34,455 nucleotides of DNA from PALSA-600 sp037142875 (GCA_037142875.1 JBAWZV010000010.1:1-34455); one strand, 5' to 3'. Counted from the stretch's first letter, positions 16,521-25,448 are shown. Notes: generated from the sequence alone by a model not told the origin. Program-made: numbers and translations.

Positions 16521-17465
16521 GTGAGGCTCAGAACCGACACCAGCATCGGCGTCGTCGGAGCGACGGGCGCCGTCGGCACCGTCACGCTCGGGCTGCTGCG
16601 CGACCGCGGCTACTCGAACATCCGGGCGTTTGCCTCGGCCCGGTCCGCCGGACGCGATCTCGACGGTGTCGTGATCGAGGAGGCGACCCCCGAGGTTCTC
16701 GAGGCCGGCGGAGTCGACATCTTCCTCTTCTCGGTCGGCACCGACTCCTCGCGCGAGCTCGTCCCGCACGCGGTGAAGAGCGGCGCGGCCGTCATCGACA
16801 AGTCGTCTGCTTACCGCCTTGAGCCCGGGATCCCGCTCGTCGTGCCGGAGGTGAACGGTGCGCGCGCCTTCGAGGGGCCCGGCATCATCGCGAACCCGAA
16901 CTGCTGCACGATCCCGCTCGCCTGCGTCCTGAAGCCGCTCCACAGCGCCGTCGGCCTGACCCGCGTGCGTGTCGCGACCTACCAGTCGGTCTCCGGCGCG
17001 GGCGCGAAGGCGATGGACCGCCTCGCGAACGAGGACTCCTCGACCCACGACCTGCGGATGGACTGGGAGTTCGACGGCGAGGAGTTCGACGAGGAGTCAA
17101 AGCTGCGCGCCGAGACGCAGAAGATCATGGAGCTGCCCGACCTGCCGCTCCAGGCGACCTGCGTCCGTGTCCCCGTGATGGTGGGCCACGCCGAGGCGAT
17201 CTGGATCGAGACCGACGAGCCGCTCTCGGCCGACCAGGCCCGCTCGATTCTCGGAGCGGCGCCATCGATCCAGCTCGAGGAGTTCCCGTCGCCCGGCAAG
17301 GCCGCCGGCATCGACAACGTCCTCGTCGGCCGCATCCGCAATGACCCGACGGTCGAGAACGGCATCGCCCTCTTCCTTGCGAGCGACAACCTCCGCAAGG
17401 GTGCCGCGCTGAACGCGATCCAGATCGCCGAGCTGCTCATGGCCGGCGACCGCACCGCCGCCTAG
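16521..17465 (+). CDS. asd: Aspartate-semialdehyde dehydrogenase
   Basis: Reduces aspartyl phosphate with NADPH to aspartate semialdehyde, the step after aspartate kinase. The 314-residue product has the nucleotide loop GATGAVG (13-19), the NPNCC motif with catalytic Cys128 (most homologues have NPNCS/T), QSVSGAGAKAM, and the base region RVPVMVGHAE with its His. It is slightly shorter than the usual 330-350 residues. GTG 16521 fits both family and promoter spacing. It is convergent with the GNAT-like gene, 7 nt apart. Confidence 0.94.
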   Translation: MRLRTDTSIGVVGATGAVGTVTLGLLRDRGYSNIRAFASARSAGRDLDGVVIEEATPEVLEAGGVDIFLFSVGTDSSRELVPHAVKSGAAVIDKSSAYRLEPGIPLVVPEVNGARAFEGPGIIANPNCCTIPLACVLKPLHSAVGLTRVRVATYQSVSGAGAKAMDRLANEDSSTHDLRMDWEFDGEEFDEESKLRAETQKIMELPDLPLQATCVRVPVMVGHAEAIWIETDEPLSADQARSILGAAPSIQLEEFPSPGKAAGIDNVLVGRIRNDPTVENGIALFLASDNLRKGAALNAIQIAELLMAGDRTAA

Positions 17466-17472
17466 CGACCGC

Positions 17473-18096
17473 TCAGGGACGCGGCGCGGGAAGCGGCTCC
17501 GGCAGGAACGCCTCCTTCACGACGCGCAGCACCCTGTCGCGACGGCCCGGAGCGACAGGCACGACACCGTGCAGGTCGAGCCGGGCGAGCCCGATCCGCC
17601 CCGCCGCGCGAATGACCCGGAAGCCGAAGTCCTCGAGGAAGTCGGCGGGGAACACCGTCCGATGCACGCGGAATCGCTCGTAGGCAGACTCGCCCTCGGG
17701 GTAGCGGTAGGCAAACGTCTCGATCGAGGCGGCGCCCCGGTCGCGTGCCTCGCCGATCGCCGCCAGGAAGAGCGACTGCAGCACCCACGGGCTCGACTCG
17801 TCGACGATGTAGGCACACGCAACGAACACGGCGTCGTCCGAGGGCGGCCCGGCCGGGAGCTCCTGGGCGCGCGGGAAGAGTGACGCGGGGCCGTACTGCA
17901 TCGAGCCGAGCACGCGGCCGTCGTCGTCGTAGTACACCGTCCCGAAGGCGCCGATCTCGTCCTCGACCTTCTCGGCCCAGCGATCCTTCTCGGCCGTTCG
18001 CCTGCCGCGTGACTGCCACCAGACGCAGTCGTGACACACCGCTGGCGCCGTCAGCAGCGTCAGGCGGTTGAGCGGCGCCAGCTTCGGCGCGGCCAA
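17473..18096 (-). CDS. GNAT-like N-acetyltransferase, putative
   Basis: A 207-residue product. After a CHDCVWWQ motif near residues 21-28 it has strand and helix segments that fit a GNAT fold: FGTVYYDDDGRVLGSMQYGP, FVACAYIVDESSPWVLQSLFLAAIGEARDRGAASIETFAYR, then DFLEDFGFRVIRAAGRIGLARLDL, the last resembling the usual GF-x-V end of such enzymes. A clear acetyl-CoA loop (Q/RxxGxG/A) is not seen, so activity is uncertain and the substrate unknown. The start is TTG 18096, directly after the sdhE stop; a GTG at codon 20 is an alternative. Last gene of the sdh run. Confidence 0.6.
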   Translation of the reverse strand: MAAPKLAPLNRLTLLTAPAVCHDCVWWQSRGRRTAEKDRWAEKVEDEIGAFGTVYYDDDGRVLGSMQYGPASLFPRAQELPAGPPSDDAVFVACAYIVDESSPWVLQSLFLAAIGEARDRGAASIETFAYRYPEGESAYERFRVHRTVFPADFLEDFGFRVIRAAGRIGLARLDLHGVVPVAPGRRDRVLRVVKEAFLPEPLPAPRP

Positions 18097-18981
18097 CTAC
18101 GCCTCGAGCTTCTCGATCACCGGGGCGACCGAGACGACGTGCCGCTTGAACTTCAGGTCCGACTCGTCGAGCCCCGCCGCCACACCGATCAGCTGCGAGA
18201 GGTGAAGGATCGGCATCTGGAAGTCGCGGCCGGTCTGCTCGCGGAGCTTCGACTGCCAGGCATCGAGCGAGAGGTGACAGAGCGGGCACGGGGTGACCAT
18301 CGCGTCGGCCCCGGCCTCGATCGCCTGCTCGATCGGCTGAATCAGCTCCGCGAGCGCTGTCTCCTCACGCGCCTGGATGATCGGGAAGCCGCAGCACTTG
18401 AGCTTTGCCGGGTAGTCGATCGCCTCACCGCCGCAGGCCTCGATGATCCGCTCGAGCGAGCCCGGGTTGTTCGGGTCCTCGAACCCCATCACCTTGGACG
18501 GGCGAAGGATCTGGCAGCCGTAGAACGGCGCCACCTTCAGCCCCTTGAGCCCCTTGTGCGCGGCCTGCTGGAGGCGCTCGTAGCCCTCGCCCTCGGCGAT
18601 CTCCCAGAGCAGGTGGCGGACGTCGACGTCGTTCTCGTAGGCCGGCACGCCGACGGAGAGCAGGTTCGAGTTGACGCGAGCGCGAAGCTCCGGGTCGCCG
18701 ATCAGCTGCCAGTTCGCCTGGCGCAGGTTGAGCGTGCAGACGTTGCAGACGGTCAGCAGCGTGTCCGAGCCGGTGTCGGCGGCGTAGGCAAGGATGCGGG
18801 CGTTGAGATGGAGGTAGTAGTCGGGCTCCGCCTCGTGAATATCGCCGGCGCCGCAGCAGGTGACCGACTCGAGCTCGATCAGCTCCAGGCCGACCTTCGG
18901 CGCGAGCGCCCGGGTCGAGGAGTCGAGCTCCTTCGCCGAGAGCGACGCGAGACAGCCCTTGTAGTACGCGACGCGCTTCAT
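18097..18981 (-). CDS. sdhE: Succinate dehydrogenase subunit E, HdrB-like CCG protein
   Basis: The 294-residue product has two CCG domains: Cys10, Cys42-Cys43, Cys79xxCys82, and Cys156, Cys196-Cys197, Cys232xxCys235. Such pairs bind noncubane 4Fe-4S clusters in heterodisulfide reductase HdrB and act as the membrane-facing electron transfer subunit (SdhE/MfrE) in E-type succinate dehydrogenases and methylmenaquinol:fumarate reductases. No hydrophobic helix long enough to span a membrane is seen, so attachment would be peripheral. It overlaps sdhB by 4 nt. The direction of the reaction (succinate oxidation or fumarate reduction) cannot be told from sequence. Confidence 0.85.
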   Translation of the reverse strand: MKRVAYYKGCLASLSAKELDSSTRALAPKVGLELIELESVTCCGAGDIHEAEPDYYLHLNARILAYAADTGSDTLLTVCNVCTLNLRQANWQLIGDPELRARVNSNLLSVGVPAYENDVDVRHLLWEIAEGEGYERLQQAAHKGLKGLKVAPFYGCQILRPSKVMGFEDPNNPGSLERIIEACGGEAIDYPAKLKCCGFPIIQAREETALAELIQPIEQAIEAGADAMVTPCPLCHLSLDAWQSKLREQTGRDFQMPILHLSQLIGVAAGLDESDLKFKRHVVSVAPVIEKLEA

Positions 18982-20069
18982 TCGGCCGGTCCTTCCTTCT
19001 CGCTCGGGAGGTACGGCGCCGGGAACGAGCCTGGGCCGTACGGGTCGTGTGCACTGTCATGAAAGCCGTGCTGGAGCTTCGCCAGGCCGCGCTCGCCCTG
19101 GACGATGCCGGCGAACCCGCCCATGTCCTGCTCGCGCAGCAGATCGTGAAGCCGACGGGACTCGCGCACATCTCTTGCGACATGCGGCGGAAACGGGGTC
19201 GGAACCTTGCCGGCGCGGGCAAGGCCGACTGCGAACTTGGCCTGCTTGATCGACTCGATGATGCCCTGCGTCTTCGGAACGAGTTCGGTCTCGCGCAGCC
19301 AGCCTGTGGTCTTCGCCGAGGTGACGAACCACTTGGCGTGCTTCGCGCCCATGTCGCGGTCGATGCCCTCCTTGATCGACTCGGCACCGAGCTTTGCGAT
19401 CGCCTCGCGCGGATCGACGCCCTTCGGGCAGCGCTCCGTGCAGTAGTAGCAGCGGGTGCATTCCCAGAGGCCGTGCTCGCCGCTCAGCGCCTCGAGGCGG
19501 TCGACCTTGGCACCGTCACGCGGATCACCGACGAAGCGCATCGCCTTGGCGAGCGCCTGTGGGCCGACGAAGTCGGGGCTCGACTCCATCGTGTTGCACT
19601 CCGAGACGCAGAGACCACAGTTGATGCAGAGCGACTCCTTGTGCACGGCGTCCATCCGCTCGCGCGAGATGATGTGCTCGCGCCCGGCGGTCGGCTCCAG
19701 GTAGCCGGCCTTGAGGTACGGGTCGACGGAGCGAAACTTCGCCCAGAACGGCTCCATGTCGACGACGAGGTCCTTGACGATCGGCAGGTTGCCCATCGCC
19801 GAGATCACCGGGATGCGGCCCTCCTGCGCGATGTCGTACATGCGCACCTTGCAGGCGAGCACCGAGACGCCGTCCATCCGCATCCCGCACGAGCCGCAGA
19901 TCATCATCCGGCAGCTCTTACGATAGGCAAGCGACCCGTCGTGGCGCTCCTTGATGATGTCGAGGACGTCGAGGAGTGTCGCCCACTCGGGCGCCTCGAC
20001 CTCGTACTCGCGCTGCGCGCGTTCACCGGTGGCGGAGTTCGACCGCCAGATCTTCAGGGCGACCTTCAT
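18978..20069 (-). CDS. sdhB: Succinate dehydrogenase iron-sulfur subunit, E-type
   Basis: Carries electrons from SdhA to the quinone side. The 363-residue product has Cys53, Cys58, Cys61 and Cys73 (2Fe-2S), Cys148xxCys151xxCys154xxxCys158 (4Fe-4S), and Cys204xxCys207xxCys210xxxCys214-Pro. In classical SdhB the second position of this last motif is not Cys and it holds a 3Fe-4S cluster. Here Cys207 is present, as in E-type enzymes, so a second 4Fe-4S is expected. About 120 residues follow, more than in the usual 240-residue subunit. ATG 20069 has GGAGG nearby; the open frame to 20258 crosses the lipoprotein gene. Confidence 0.9.
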   Translation of the reverse strand: MKVALKIWRSNSATGERAQREYEVEAPEWATLLDVLDIIKERHDGSLAYRKSCRMMICGSCGMRMDGVSVLACKVRMYDIAQEGRIPVISAMGNLPIVKDLVVDMEPFWAKFRSVDPYLKAGYLEPTAGREHIISRERMDAVHKESLCINCGLCVSECNTMESSPDFVGPQALAKAMRFVGDPRDGAKVDRLEALSGEHGLWECTRCYYCTERCPKGVDPREAIAKLGAESIKEGIDRDMGAKHAKWFVTSAKTTGWLRETELVPKTQGIIESIKQAKFAVGLARAGKVPTPFPPHVARDVRESRRLHDLLREQDMGGFAGIVQGERGLAKLQHGFHDSAHDPYGPGSFPAPYLPSEKEGPAE

Positions 20070-20893
20070 CCGTTGCCTCCGATCGTCGAATCGCCGCTCT
20101 CGACCTGCGCTGCGGGCGGCTCGGACACGGCCACCTTGCCACCGACCGTGAGGAAGTCCATGGTCAGAAGCACGCGCGCCAGCTTCGGCTTGGCCGGATC
20201 GAGCCGCGCGCGGTAGTCGAGGGCGACGCGCCGGATGAAGCCATCCTTGTCGATCCACGCATCAACGGGAGCGTAGACCGCGTGGGTCAACTGCTCGATC
20301 GGATCGGTCGCCGGAAACTGCCTGACCGTGACCTTGTAGTGCGTGAGGGCAAGTCCGCCGAGCGCCGTGGAGCCGACCTTGGTCGCGCCGGTGACGCGGG
20401 CGAGAATGCCGAACACGTCGGCCGGTGTCTCGGCGGTGAGCCCCTTGAAGTCGAAGCCGAGCGTCGCACCCGAGGTGGCCAGGTCGATCTTGATCCACTG
20501 CTTCCCCGCGGGAAGCGCCCCCGCGATCAGCGGCGAGCGAAGCCAGATCGTCTCCTGGTTGAAGATCTCCTCGACGGAGGTGTTGCCGCTGCCGCCGCCC
20601 AGCGTGAGGGTGTAGCTCCCGATCTCCTTGACCGTGTCGTAGACACCGCTGCCGTTGAGGTTCAACATTGTCGTGCCAAGCACGAGCCGCCCGCTCAGAC
20701 CGAGCTTCGAGATCGGCTGGGCCGCTGTCGTCGTGACGGCGTCGATGAGTTCCTGGGCGGCGGGCGAGGCCATCGGGGCGGCCGCGGCAGTCGTCGTCGC
20801 CTGGGTCGTGGTCGTGGTGGCGGTGCCGCTGCCGCCGCACCCGGCCGACACGAGGGCGAGGGCAACGACGGGGACGAGCGCGAGGTGGCGCAT
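20066..20893 (-). CDS. Lipoprotein, LppX/LprG-like, inside the sdh operon
   Basis: A 275-residue product with a lipoprotein signal (MRHLALVPVVALALVSAGC, lipidated Cys19), a Thr/Ala-rich tether (about 22-45) and a folded domain with strands such as LVLGTTMLNLNGSGVYDTVKEIGSYTL, WIKIDLATSGATLGFDF and a C-terminal ALTHYKVTV. This order resembles LppX/LprA/F/G-type lipoproteins, which bind lipids in mycobacteria, but the match is by eye. It overlaps the sdhA stop (TGATG) and the sdhB start (ATGA), so it is translationally tied to both. No known succinate dehydrogenase includes it. Confidence 0.7.
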   Translation of the reverse strand: MRHLALVPVVALALVSAGCGGSGTATTTTTQATTTAAAAPMASPAAQELIDAVTTTAAQPISKLGLSGRLVLGTTMLNLNGSGVYDTVKEIGSYTLTLGGGSGNTSVEEIFNQETIWLRSPLIAGALPAGKQWIKIDLATSGATLGFDFKGLTAETPADVFGILARVTGATKVGSTALGGLALTHYKVTVRQFPATDPIEQLTHAVYAPVDAWIDKDGFIRRVALDYRARLDPAKPKLARVLLTMDFLTVGGKVAVSEPPAAQVESGDSTIGGNG

Positions 20894-22578
20894 CAGTAGG
20901 ACCGCGACTCTGGCTGCCACTTCGTGATCGTGACGGGCGTCCAGTCGAGCTCGACCTTCCCGTTCACGAGGCGCGTGCGTGAGTGCTTGAGGAAGTTCTC
21001 GTCGTCGCGCTCGGGGAAGTCGTCGGGCCGTGCGTGGGCGCCGCGGCTCTCGGTGCGGGCGAGCCCGGCGGTGAGCATGCACTCGGCAATCTCGATGCAC
21101 GAGCCGAGCTCGAGCGCCTGCGTGAGGTCGCTGTTGAAGATCTCTCCCTTGTCCTCGACGACGACGGAGCGGTAGCGCTCCTTGAGCGAGGCGATCGTCT
21201 CGATCTGGGCCTCCATCTGATGCCCACGGCGGAACACGCCGAAGTTCTCGAACATCGAAGAGCCGAGGTCGTCCCGGATCTGCCAGGGCCGCTCGCCCTC
21301 TGTCCGTGCGAGCAACTCGCCCAGCTCCCGCTCTGCGTCGGCGAGCGCGGCTGCCGAGATCTCCGCGCCGCCGCGGGCTGCGAATGCGCCCTCAGCTGCC
21401 GCCGCGCCTGCGCGCCGACCAAAGGTGATCGTCTCCATCAGCGAGTTGCCGCCAAGGCGGTTTGCACCGTGCACGGAGACGCAGGCGGTCTCGCCCGCGG
21501 CGTAGAGGCCGGGCATCTCGGTGAGGCCGTGAACGTCGGTCGAGACGCCACCCATGTGGTAGTGGGCACCCGGCCGAACGGGCACCGGCTCGTAGATCGG
21601 ATCGACGCCGGCGTAGGTCATCGCAAGCTCGCGCGAGCCGGGCAGCCGCGAGATGATCTTCTCGGCGCCGAGGTGACGCATGTCGAGCATCACGTTGCCG
21701 TTGATGCCCCGTCCCTGATCGATCTCGGTCTGCTCGGCACGGGACACGACGTCGCGCGAGGCAAGCTCGATCGCGTTCGGCGCGTAGCGCTCCATGAAGC
21801 GCTCGCCGTCCTTGTTGATCAGATAGGCGCCCTCACCGCGACAGCCTTCGGTGAGCAGGATCCCGGTCGGGTAGAGCGTCGTCGGGTGGAACTGCATGAA
21901 CTCCATGTCCTTGAGCGGCACCCCGGCGCGCAGCGCCATCCCTGTCCCGTCACCCGTGCAGGCATACGCGTTCGTGGTGATCCGGTAGACGCGGCCGATC
22001 CCGCCCGTTGCAAGCACGACCGACTTGCCGCCGATCGCCTTGAGGCCGCCGTTCAGGAGATCCCACGCGATCACTCCACGGCAGCGGCCGCCGTCCTCGA
22101 CGAGCTTCCAGGCGAAGTACTCCTCGTAGACCTTGATCCCGCGCTTGACGAGCTGCTCGTAGAGCACCTGGATCAGCACGTGACCTGTGATGTCGGCGGC
22201 GTAGACGGTGCGTGGCGACCCACCGGCGCCAAACTTGCGTTGCGCGAGCTTGCCGTCGTCGCCCCGGCTGAAGACCGCGCCCCAGTTCTCCAGCTGGTAG
22301 ATGTCGCCCGGCGCCTCGCGCGCGAAGATCTCGATCGCGTCCTGGTCACCGAGGAAGTCCGAACCCTTGACGGTGTCGCGCGCATGCGACTCCGGATCGT
22401 CCGTCCCCTCGTTACCGAGCGCAGCGTTGATCCCGCCCTCGGCCGCGCCAGAGTGGCTGCGGGTCGGGTGGAGCTTCGAGACGACCGCAACATCTGCACC
22501 GGCATCGAAGGCTTCGATGGCCGCCCGCATACCGGCACAGCCGGCACCGATCACGAGTACGTCGTGCGCAGCGTCCAA
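20893..22578 (-). CDS. sdhA: Succinate dehydrogenase/fumarate reductase flavoprotein
   Basis: Oxidises succinate to fumarate (or the reverse) on FAD. From TTG 22578 the product is 561 residues, the usual size. It has the FAD loop VIGAGCAGMRAAIEA (9-23), the covalent-FAD motif RSHSGAAEGG with His42, substrate-site segments FHPTTLYPTGILLTEGCRGEG and RPGAHYHMGG, and GETACVSVHGANRLGGNSL near the second FAD contact. TTG is supported by the FAD loop starting almost at once and by TAGCCT 8 nt upstream; the open frame to 23025 runs antisense through pckA DNA and is not protein-like. No twin-Arg signal is seen, so the enzyme likely faces the cytoplasm. Confidence 0.93.
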   Translation of the reverse strand: MDAAHDVLVIGAGCAGMRAAIEAFDAGADVAVVSKLHPTRSHSGAAEGGINAALGNEGTDDPESHARDTVKGSDFLGDQDAIEIFAREAPGDIYQLENWGAVFSRGDDGKLAQRKFGAGGSPRTVYAADITGHVLIQVLYEQLVKRGIKVYEEYFAWKLVEDGGRCRGVIAWDLLNGGLKAIGGKSVVLATGGIGRVYRITTNAYACTGDGTGMALRAGVPLKDMEFMQFHPTTLYPTGILLTEGCRGEGAYLINKDGERFMERYAPNAIELASRDVVSRAEQTEIDQGRGINGNVMLDMRHLGAEKIISRLPGSRELAMTYAGVDPIYEPVPVRPGAHYHMGGVSTDVHGLTEMPGLYAAGETACVSVHGANRLGGNSLMETITFGRRAGAAAAEGAFAARGGAEISAAALADAERELGELLARTEGERPWQIRDDLGSSMFENFGVFRRGHQMEAQIETIASLKERYRSVVVEDKGEIFNSDLTQALELGSCIEIAECMLTAGLARTESRGAHARPDDFPERDDENFLKHSRTRLVNGKVELDWTPVTITKWQPESRSY

Positions 22579-22586
22579 GAGACCGG

Positions 22587-22592
22587 AGGCTA
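22587..22592 (-). promoter_or_regulatory. Candidate -10 box of sdhA
   Basis: TAGCCT on the minus strand ends 8 nt before TTG 22578, in the 40-nt gap after pckA. It would let the sdh genes be transcribed apart from pckA. Confidence 0.35.
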
Positions 22593-22618
22593 TCGGAACC
22601 GCACTCGGGGTGAGGTGC

Positions 22619-24226
22619 TCAGACCTTCGGCCCGCCAGCGCGAACCTCAGGGTCGACGTCGGGGAACTTCTCGAAGTTCTCCTCGAACATCCGCGCGAGC
22701 TCGAGCGCCGTCGCGTCATAGGCGGCCGGGTCGCGCCAGGTACCCCGGGGATCGAGCAGCGTGCGGTCGACGCCGGGCACCGAGACGGGCACCTCGAAGC
22801 CGAAGATCGGGTCGGTGCGGTACTCGACGTCGTCGAGCTTGCCGTCGAGCGCGGCATGCAGGAGCGCGCGCGTGGCCTGGATCGGCATCCGGTGGCTGCC
22901 CGGCTCTCCGAACTGGCCGCCCGTCCAGCCGGTGTTGACGAGCCACATCCCCGGGCGATGCTGGCGGAGCTTCTGGCCGAGGAGCTCGGAGTAGACAGCT
23001 GGAACCTGCGGTAGGAACGGCCCACCGAAGCACGGGGAGAACGTCGGGGCGGGATGGGTGGCCCCGATCTCCGTTCCCGCGAGGCGGGCGGTGAAGCCCG
23101 AGAGGAAGTGGTACCGGGCCTGCGCGATCGTGAGCCGCGCGATCGGCGGCATGATCCCGAACGCGTCCGCCGTCAGGAACACGACGTTCTTCGGGTGTCC
23201 GGCGAGCTTCGTCGGGAGCGAGTTCGAGATCTGCTCGAGCGCGTAGGCGGCCCGGGTGTTCTCGGTCTTGGCGTCGCTGTCGAGATTCAGACGGCCGCGC
23301 GCGTCGATCACGACGTTCTCGAGGAGCGTCCCGAACGTCTGCGTCGTCCCGTAGATCTCGGGCTCCGCCTCCGCCGAAAGCCTGATCACCTTGGCGTAGC
23401 AGCCACCCTCGAAGTTGAAGATCCCGGTGTCGCCCCAGCCGTGCTCGTCGTCACCGATCAGCCGGCGCTGCGGCTCGGCCGAGAGCGTCGTCTTGCCGGT
23501 GCCGGAGAGGCCGAAGAAGATCGCGACGTCGCCGTACGTCCCGACGTTCGCCGAGCAGTGCATCGGGAGGACGCCCTCGAGTGGCAGCTTGTCGTTCAGC
23601 AACGTGAAGACCGACTTCTTGATCTCACCGGCGTAGTACGTGCCGCCGATCAGCACCTCCTGGCGCGTCGGATGGATCGCGATGAACGTGCCGCTGCGCG
23701 TGCCGTCGACCTCCGGATCGGCCTCGAACGCCGGTGCGTGCAGCACGAGCGTGTCGGGGCGGAACGCGTCGAGTTCGGGGTCGTCGAGCCTGATGAACAT
23801 CACGCGCGCAAACAGGGCATGGTGGGCCATTGGCGTGACCACACGCACCGAGAGCCTCGAGGTCGGATCGGCGCCGGCGAACGAGTCGGCGACGTACAGG
23901 TCGCGCTCCGACAGGTGCGCGGTGACCTTGTGCCTCAGCCGGTCAAACTGCTCCTCGGTGAGCGGCTGGTTGACCTTGCCCCACCAGATGCGCCTCTCTG
24001 ACCCAGGCTCGCGAACGACGAACTTGTCCTCGGCCGACCGCCCTGTGTGACGGCCCGTCTCGACGACGAAGGCACCACCATGCGCGATCGCGCCTTCTTC
24101 ACGGCGCAGCGCATGCGTGTAGAGCAGCGGCGTCGTCAGGTTCCAGTGGACGGAGCCCTTCGGATCCAGACCGTGCGGGACAAGGCTTCTCTGGTCGATC
24201 GGCGCGCCCACGGGCCGATTTATCAT
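22619..24226 (-). CDS. pckA: Phosphoenolpyruvate carboxykinase (ATP)
   Basis: Turns oxaloacetate and ATP into PEP, CO2 and ADP, the gluconeogenic exit of the TCA cycle. The 535-residue product has the ATP-type motifs: GRHTGRSAEDKF, LIGGTYYAGEIKKS, HCSANVG, the kinase loop GLSGTGKTTLS, and IGDDEHGWGDTGIFNFEGGCYAK. Most actinobacteria use the GTP enzyme, so the ATP form is worth noting. ATG 24226 is the likely start. A TATGAT (24227-24222) overlapping it could instead serve an in-frame GTG at 24211 five codons later. It begins 28 nt after the M29 aminopeptidase. Confidence 0.95.
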   Translation of the reverse strand: MINRPVGAPIDQRSLVPHGLDPKGSVHWNLTTPLLYTHALRREEGAIAHGGAFVVETGRHTGRSAEDKFVVREPGSERRIWWGKVNQPLTEEQFDRLRHKVTAHLSERDLYVADSFAGADPTSRLSVRVVTPMAHHALFARVMFIRLDDPELDAFRPDTLVLHAPAFEADPEVDGTRSGTFIAIHPTRQEVLIGGTYYAGEIKKSVFTLLNDKLPLEGVLPMHCSANVGTYGDVAIFFGLSGTGKTTLSAEPQRRLIGDDEHGWGDTGIFNFEGGCYAKVIRLSAEAEPEIYGTTQTFGTLLENVVIDARGRLNLDSDAKTENTRAAYALEQISNSLPTKLAGHPKNVVFLTADAFGIMPPIARLTIAQARYHFLSGFTARLAGTEIGATHPAPTFSPCFGGPFLPQVPAVYSELLGQKLRQHRPGMWLVNTGWTGGQFGEPGSHRMPIQATRALLHAALDGKLDDVEYRTDPIFGFEVPVSVPGVDRTLLDPRGTWRDPAAYDATALELARMFEENFEKFPDVDPEVRAGGPKV

Positions 24227-24254
24227 AGGTCGGCCGCTGGCCCGACGCCGAGCG

Positions 24255-25448
24255 CTAGATCTGCCAGTCGCCGCCGACGAGCACCGGGATTCGCTCGCCG
24301 CTCGCGGTGACACCGGTGACCACCATCTCGGGTGATCCGATCATAAAGTCGATGTGGATTCCGCTGACGTTCACGCGCTCGGCGTCCTCCGCCTCGACGG
24401 CGAACGGGAAGCCGTTTCCGAGCGCAATGTGGCTGGCGGCGTTCTCGTCGAGGAGCGTGTCGTAGAAGACGGTGCCGAGCGGGCCGATCCGGCCGTGGCG
24501 GTCAACGAGTGCCACCTCGCCGAGACGGGCCGACCCATCGTCGTAGGCGACCTTCGACTGCATCGCGACGCCGTTCTCCTCGGCCTCGACCTCGACCGCG
24601 CGGCCTCCCTCGAAGCGAACCTTCAGACCGCGGACGATCGCGCCGTCCTTCAGCACGAGCGGCTTGGTCGAGGTGACGTACCCCTCGGTGCGCGTCGGGT
24701 CGGGAGTCGTGAAGACCTCCTCGGTCGGGATGTTCGGCATGTGCCAGAGGCCGTTGCGCGTCTCGAAGTCGGCAGCGAGCCAGCGGCCGGTCGGCAGCAG
24801 CCCGACGGCGAGCTCCGTGCCCGGGCCCTTGAACTCGAGCCTGTCGAAGTGGCAGTCGGTCAGGTTCTTGGCGGAGGTCTTGAGCGTCGCCATGCGCTGC
24901 TCCCATGCGGCGCCCGGGTCGGGCTCGTCGAGTCGGAGGACGTGCCAGAGCTCCTGCCAGAGCTTCTCGTACGCGGCGTCCGGATCGAGCCCAGGGTAGA
25001 CGAGCTTGGCCCAGGCCGGATGTGGGCACGGGACGATCGTCCAGTTCGTGGAGCGGTCGTCGATCACCTTCGACGCCTCCTTCAGCCACGGCAGCATGTC
25101 GCGGCCGAGCCGTGCGGGGTCGAGGCCGTTCAGCACGTCGGGCGCGACGATCCCGGCAAAGCCGATGCGTGCATCGCCCCTCTCGCCCAGCGTCACGAGG
25201 CGGTTGGCGTACCACGGCGGCACGAAGTCGAGCGTGTCCTCGTTCGCGTACGCGATCCGGGCGCGCTTGACGTACGGGTCGAAGTACGCGACGTCGACGA
25301 ACCGAGCGCCGCGCTTGTACGCAGCCTCCGCGATCGCGCGTGCGAGCTCCTCCTGGCCGACCGTCGGCCCGAGAGCGACGACCTGGCCCGGCTGCACGTT
25401 TGCGCCGTGCACAGCCAGTTCCGCGAGGGTGTGAAAGCGTTCGTCCAC
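24255..25448 (-). CDS. M29-family metallo-aminopeptidase
   Basis: A 397-residue cytoplasmic peptidase of the thermophilic aminopeptidase (AmpS/PepS/aminopeptidase T) family. Family segments seen: ELAVHGANVQPGQVVAL, ARFVDVAYFDPYVKRAR, and the metal-ligand region: Glu in FPTEEVF-type IPTEEVFTTPD, GRIGPLGTVFYDTLLDENAASHIALGNGF with Glu/His/Gly, and GIHIDFMIGSPEM with His and Asp. GTG 25448 is preferred since it matches the usual start and has TACGAT 8 nt upstream; the frame opens further at 25493 but would overlap the divergent xer gene. First gene of the run that continues into pckA and sdh. Confidence 0.9.
   Translation of the reverse strand: MDERFHTLAELAVHGANVQPGQVVALGPTVGQEELARAIAEAAYKRGARFVDVAYFDPYVKRARIAYANEDTLDFVPPWYANRLVTLGERGDARIGFAGIVAPDVLNGLDPARLGRDMLPWLKEASKVIDDRSTNWTIVPCPHPAWAKLVYPGLDPDAAYEKLWQELWHVLRLDEPDPGAAWEQRMATLKTSAKNLTDCHFDRLEFKGPGTELAVGLLPTGRWLAADFETRNGLWHMPNIPTEEVFTTPDPTRTEGYVTSTKPLVLKDGAIVRGLKVRFEGGRAVEVEAEENGVAMQSKVAYDDGSARLGEVALVDRHGRIGPLGTVFYDTLLDENAASHIALGNGFPFAVEAEDAERVNVSGIHIDFMIGSPEMVVTGVTASGERIPVLVGGDWQI

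Noticed and set aside
20983..22938. 651-codon plus-strand frame
   Set aside because: Antisense to sdhA and the end of pckA; no protein-like features.
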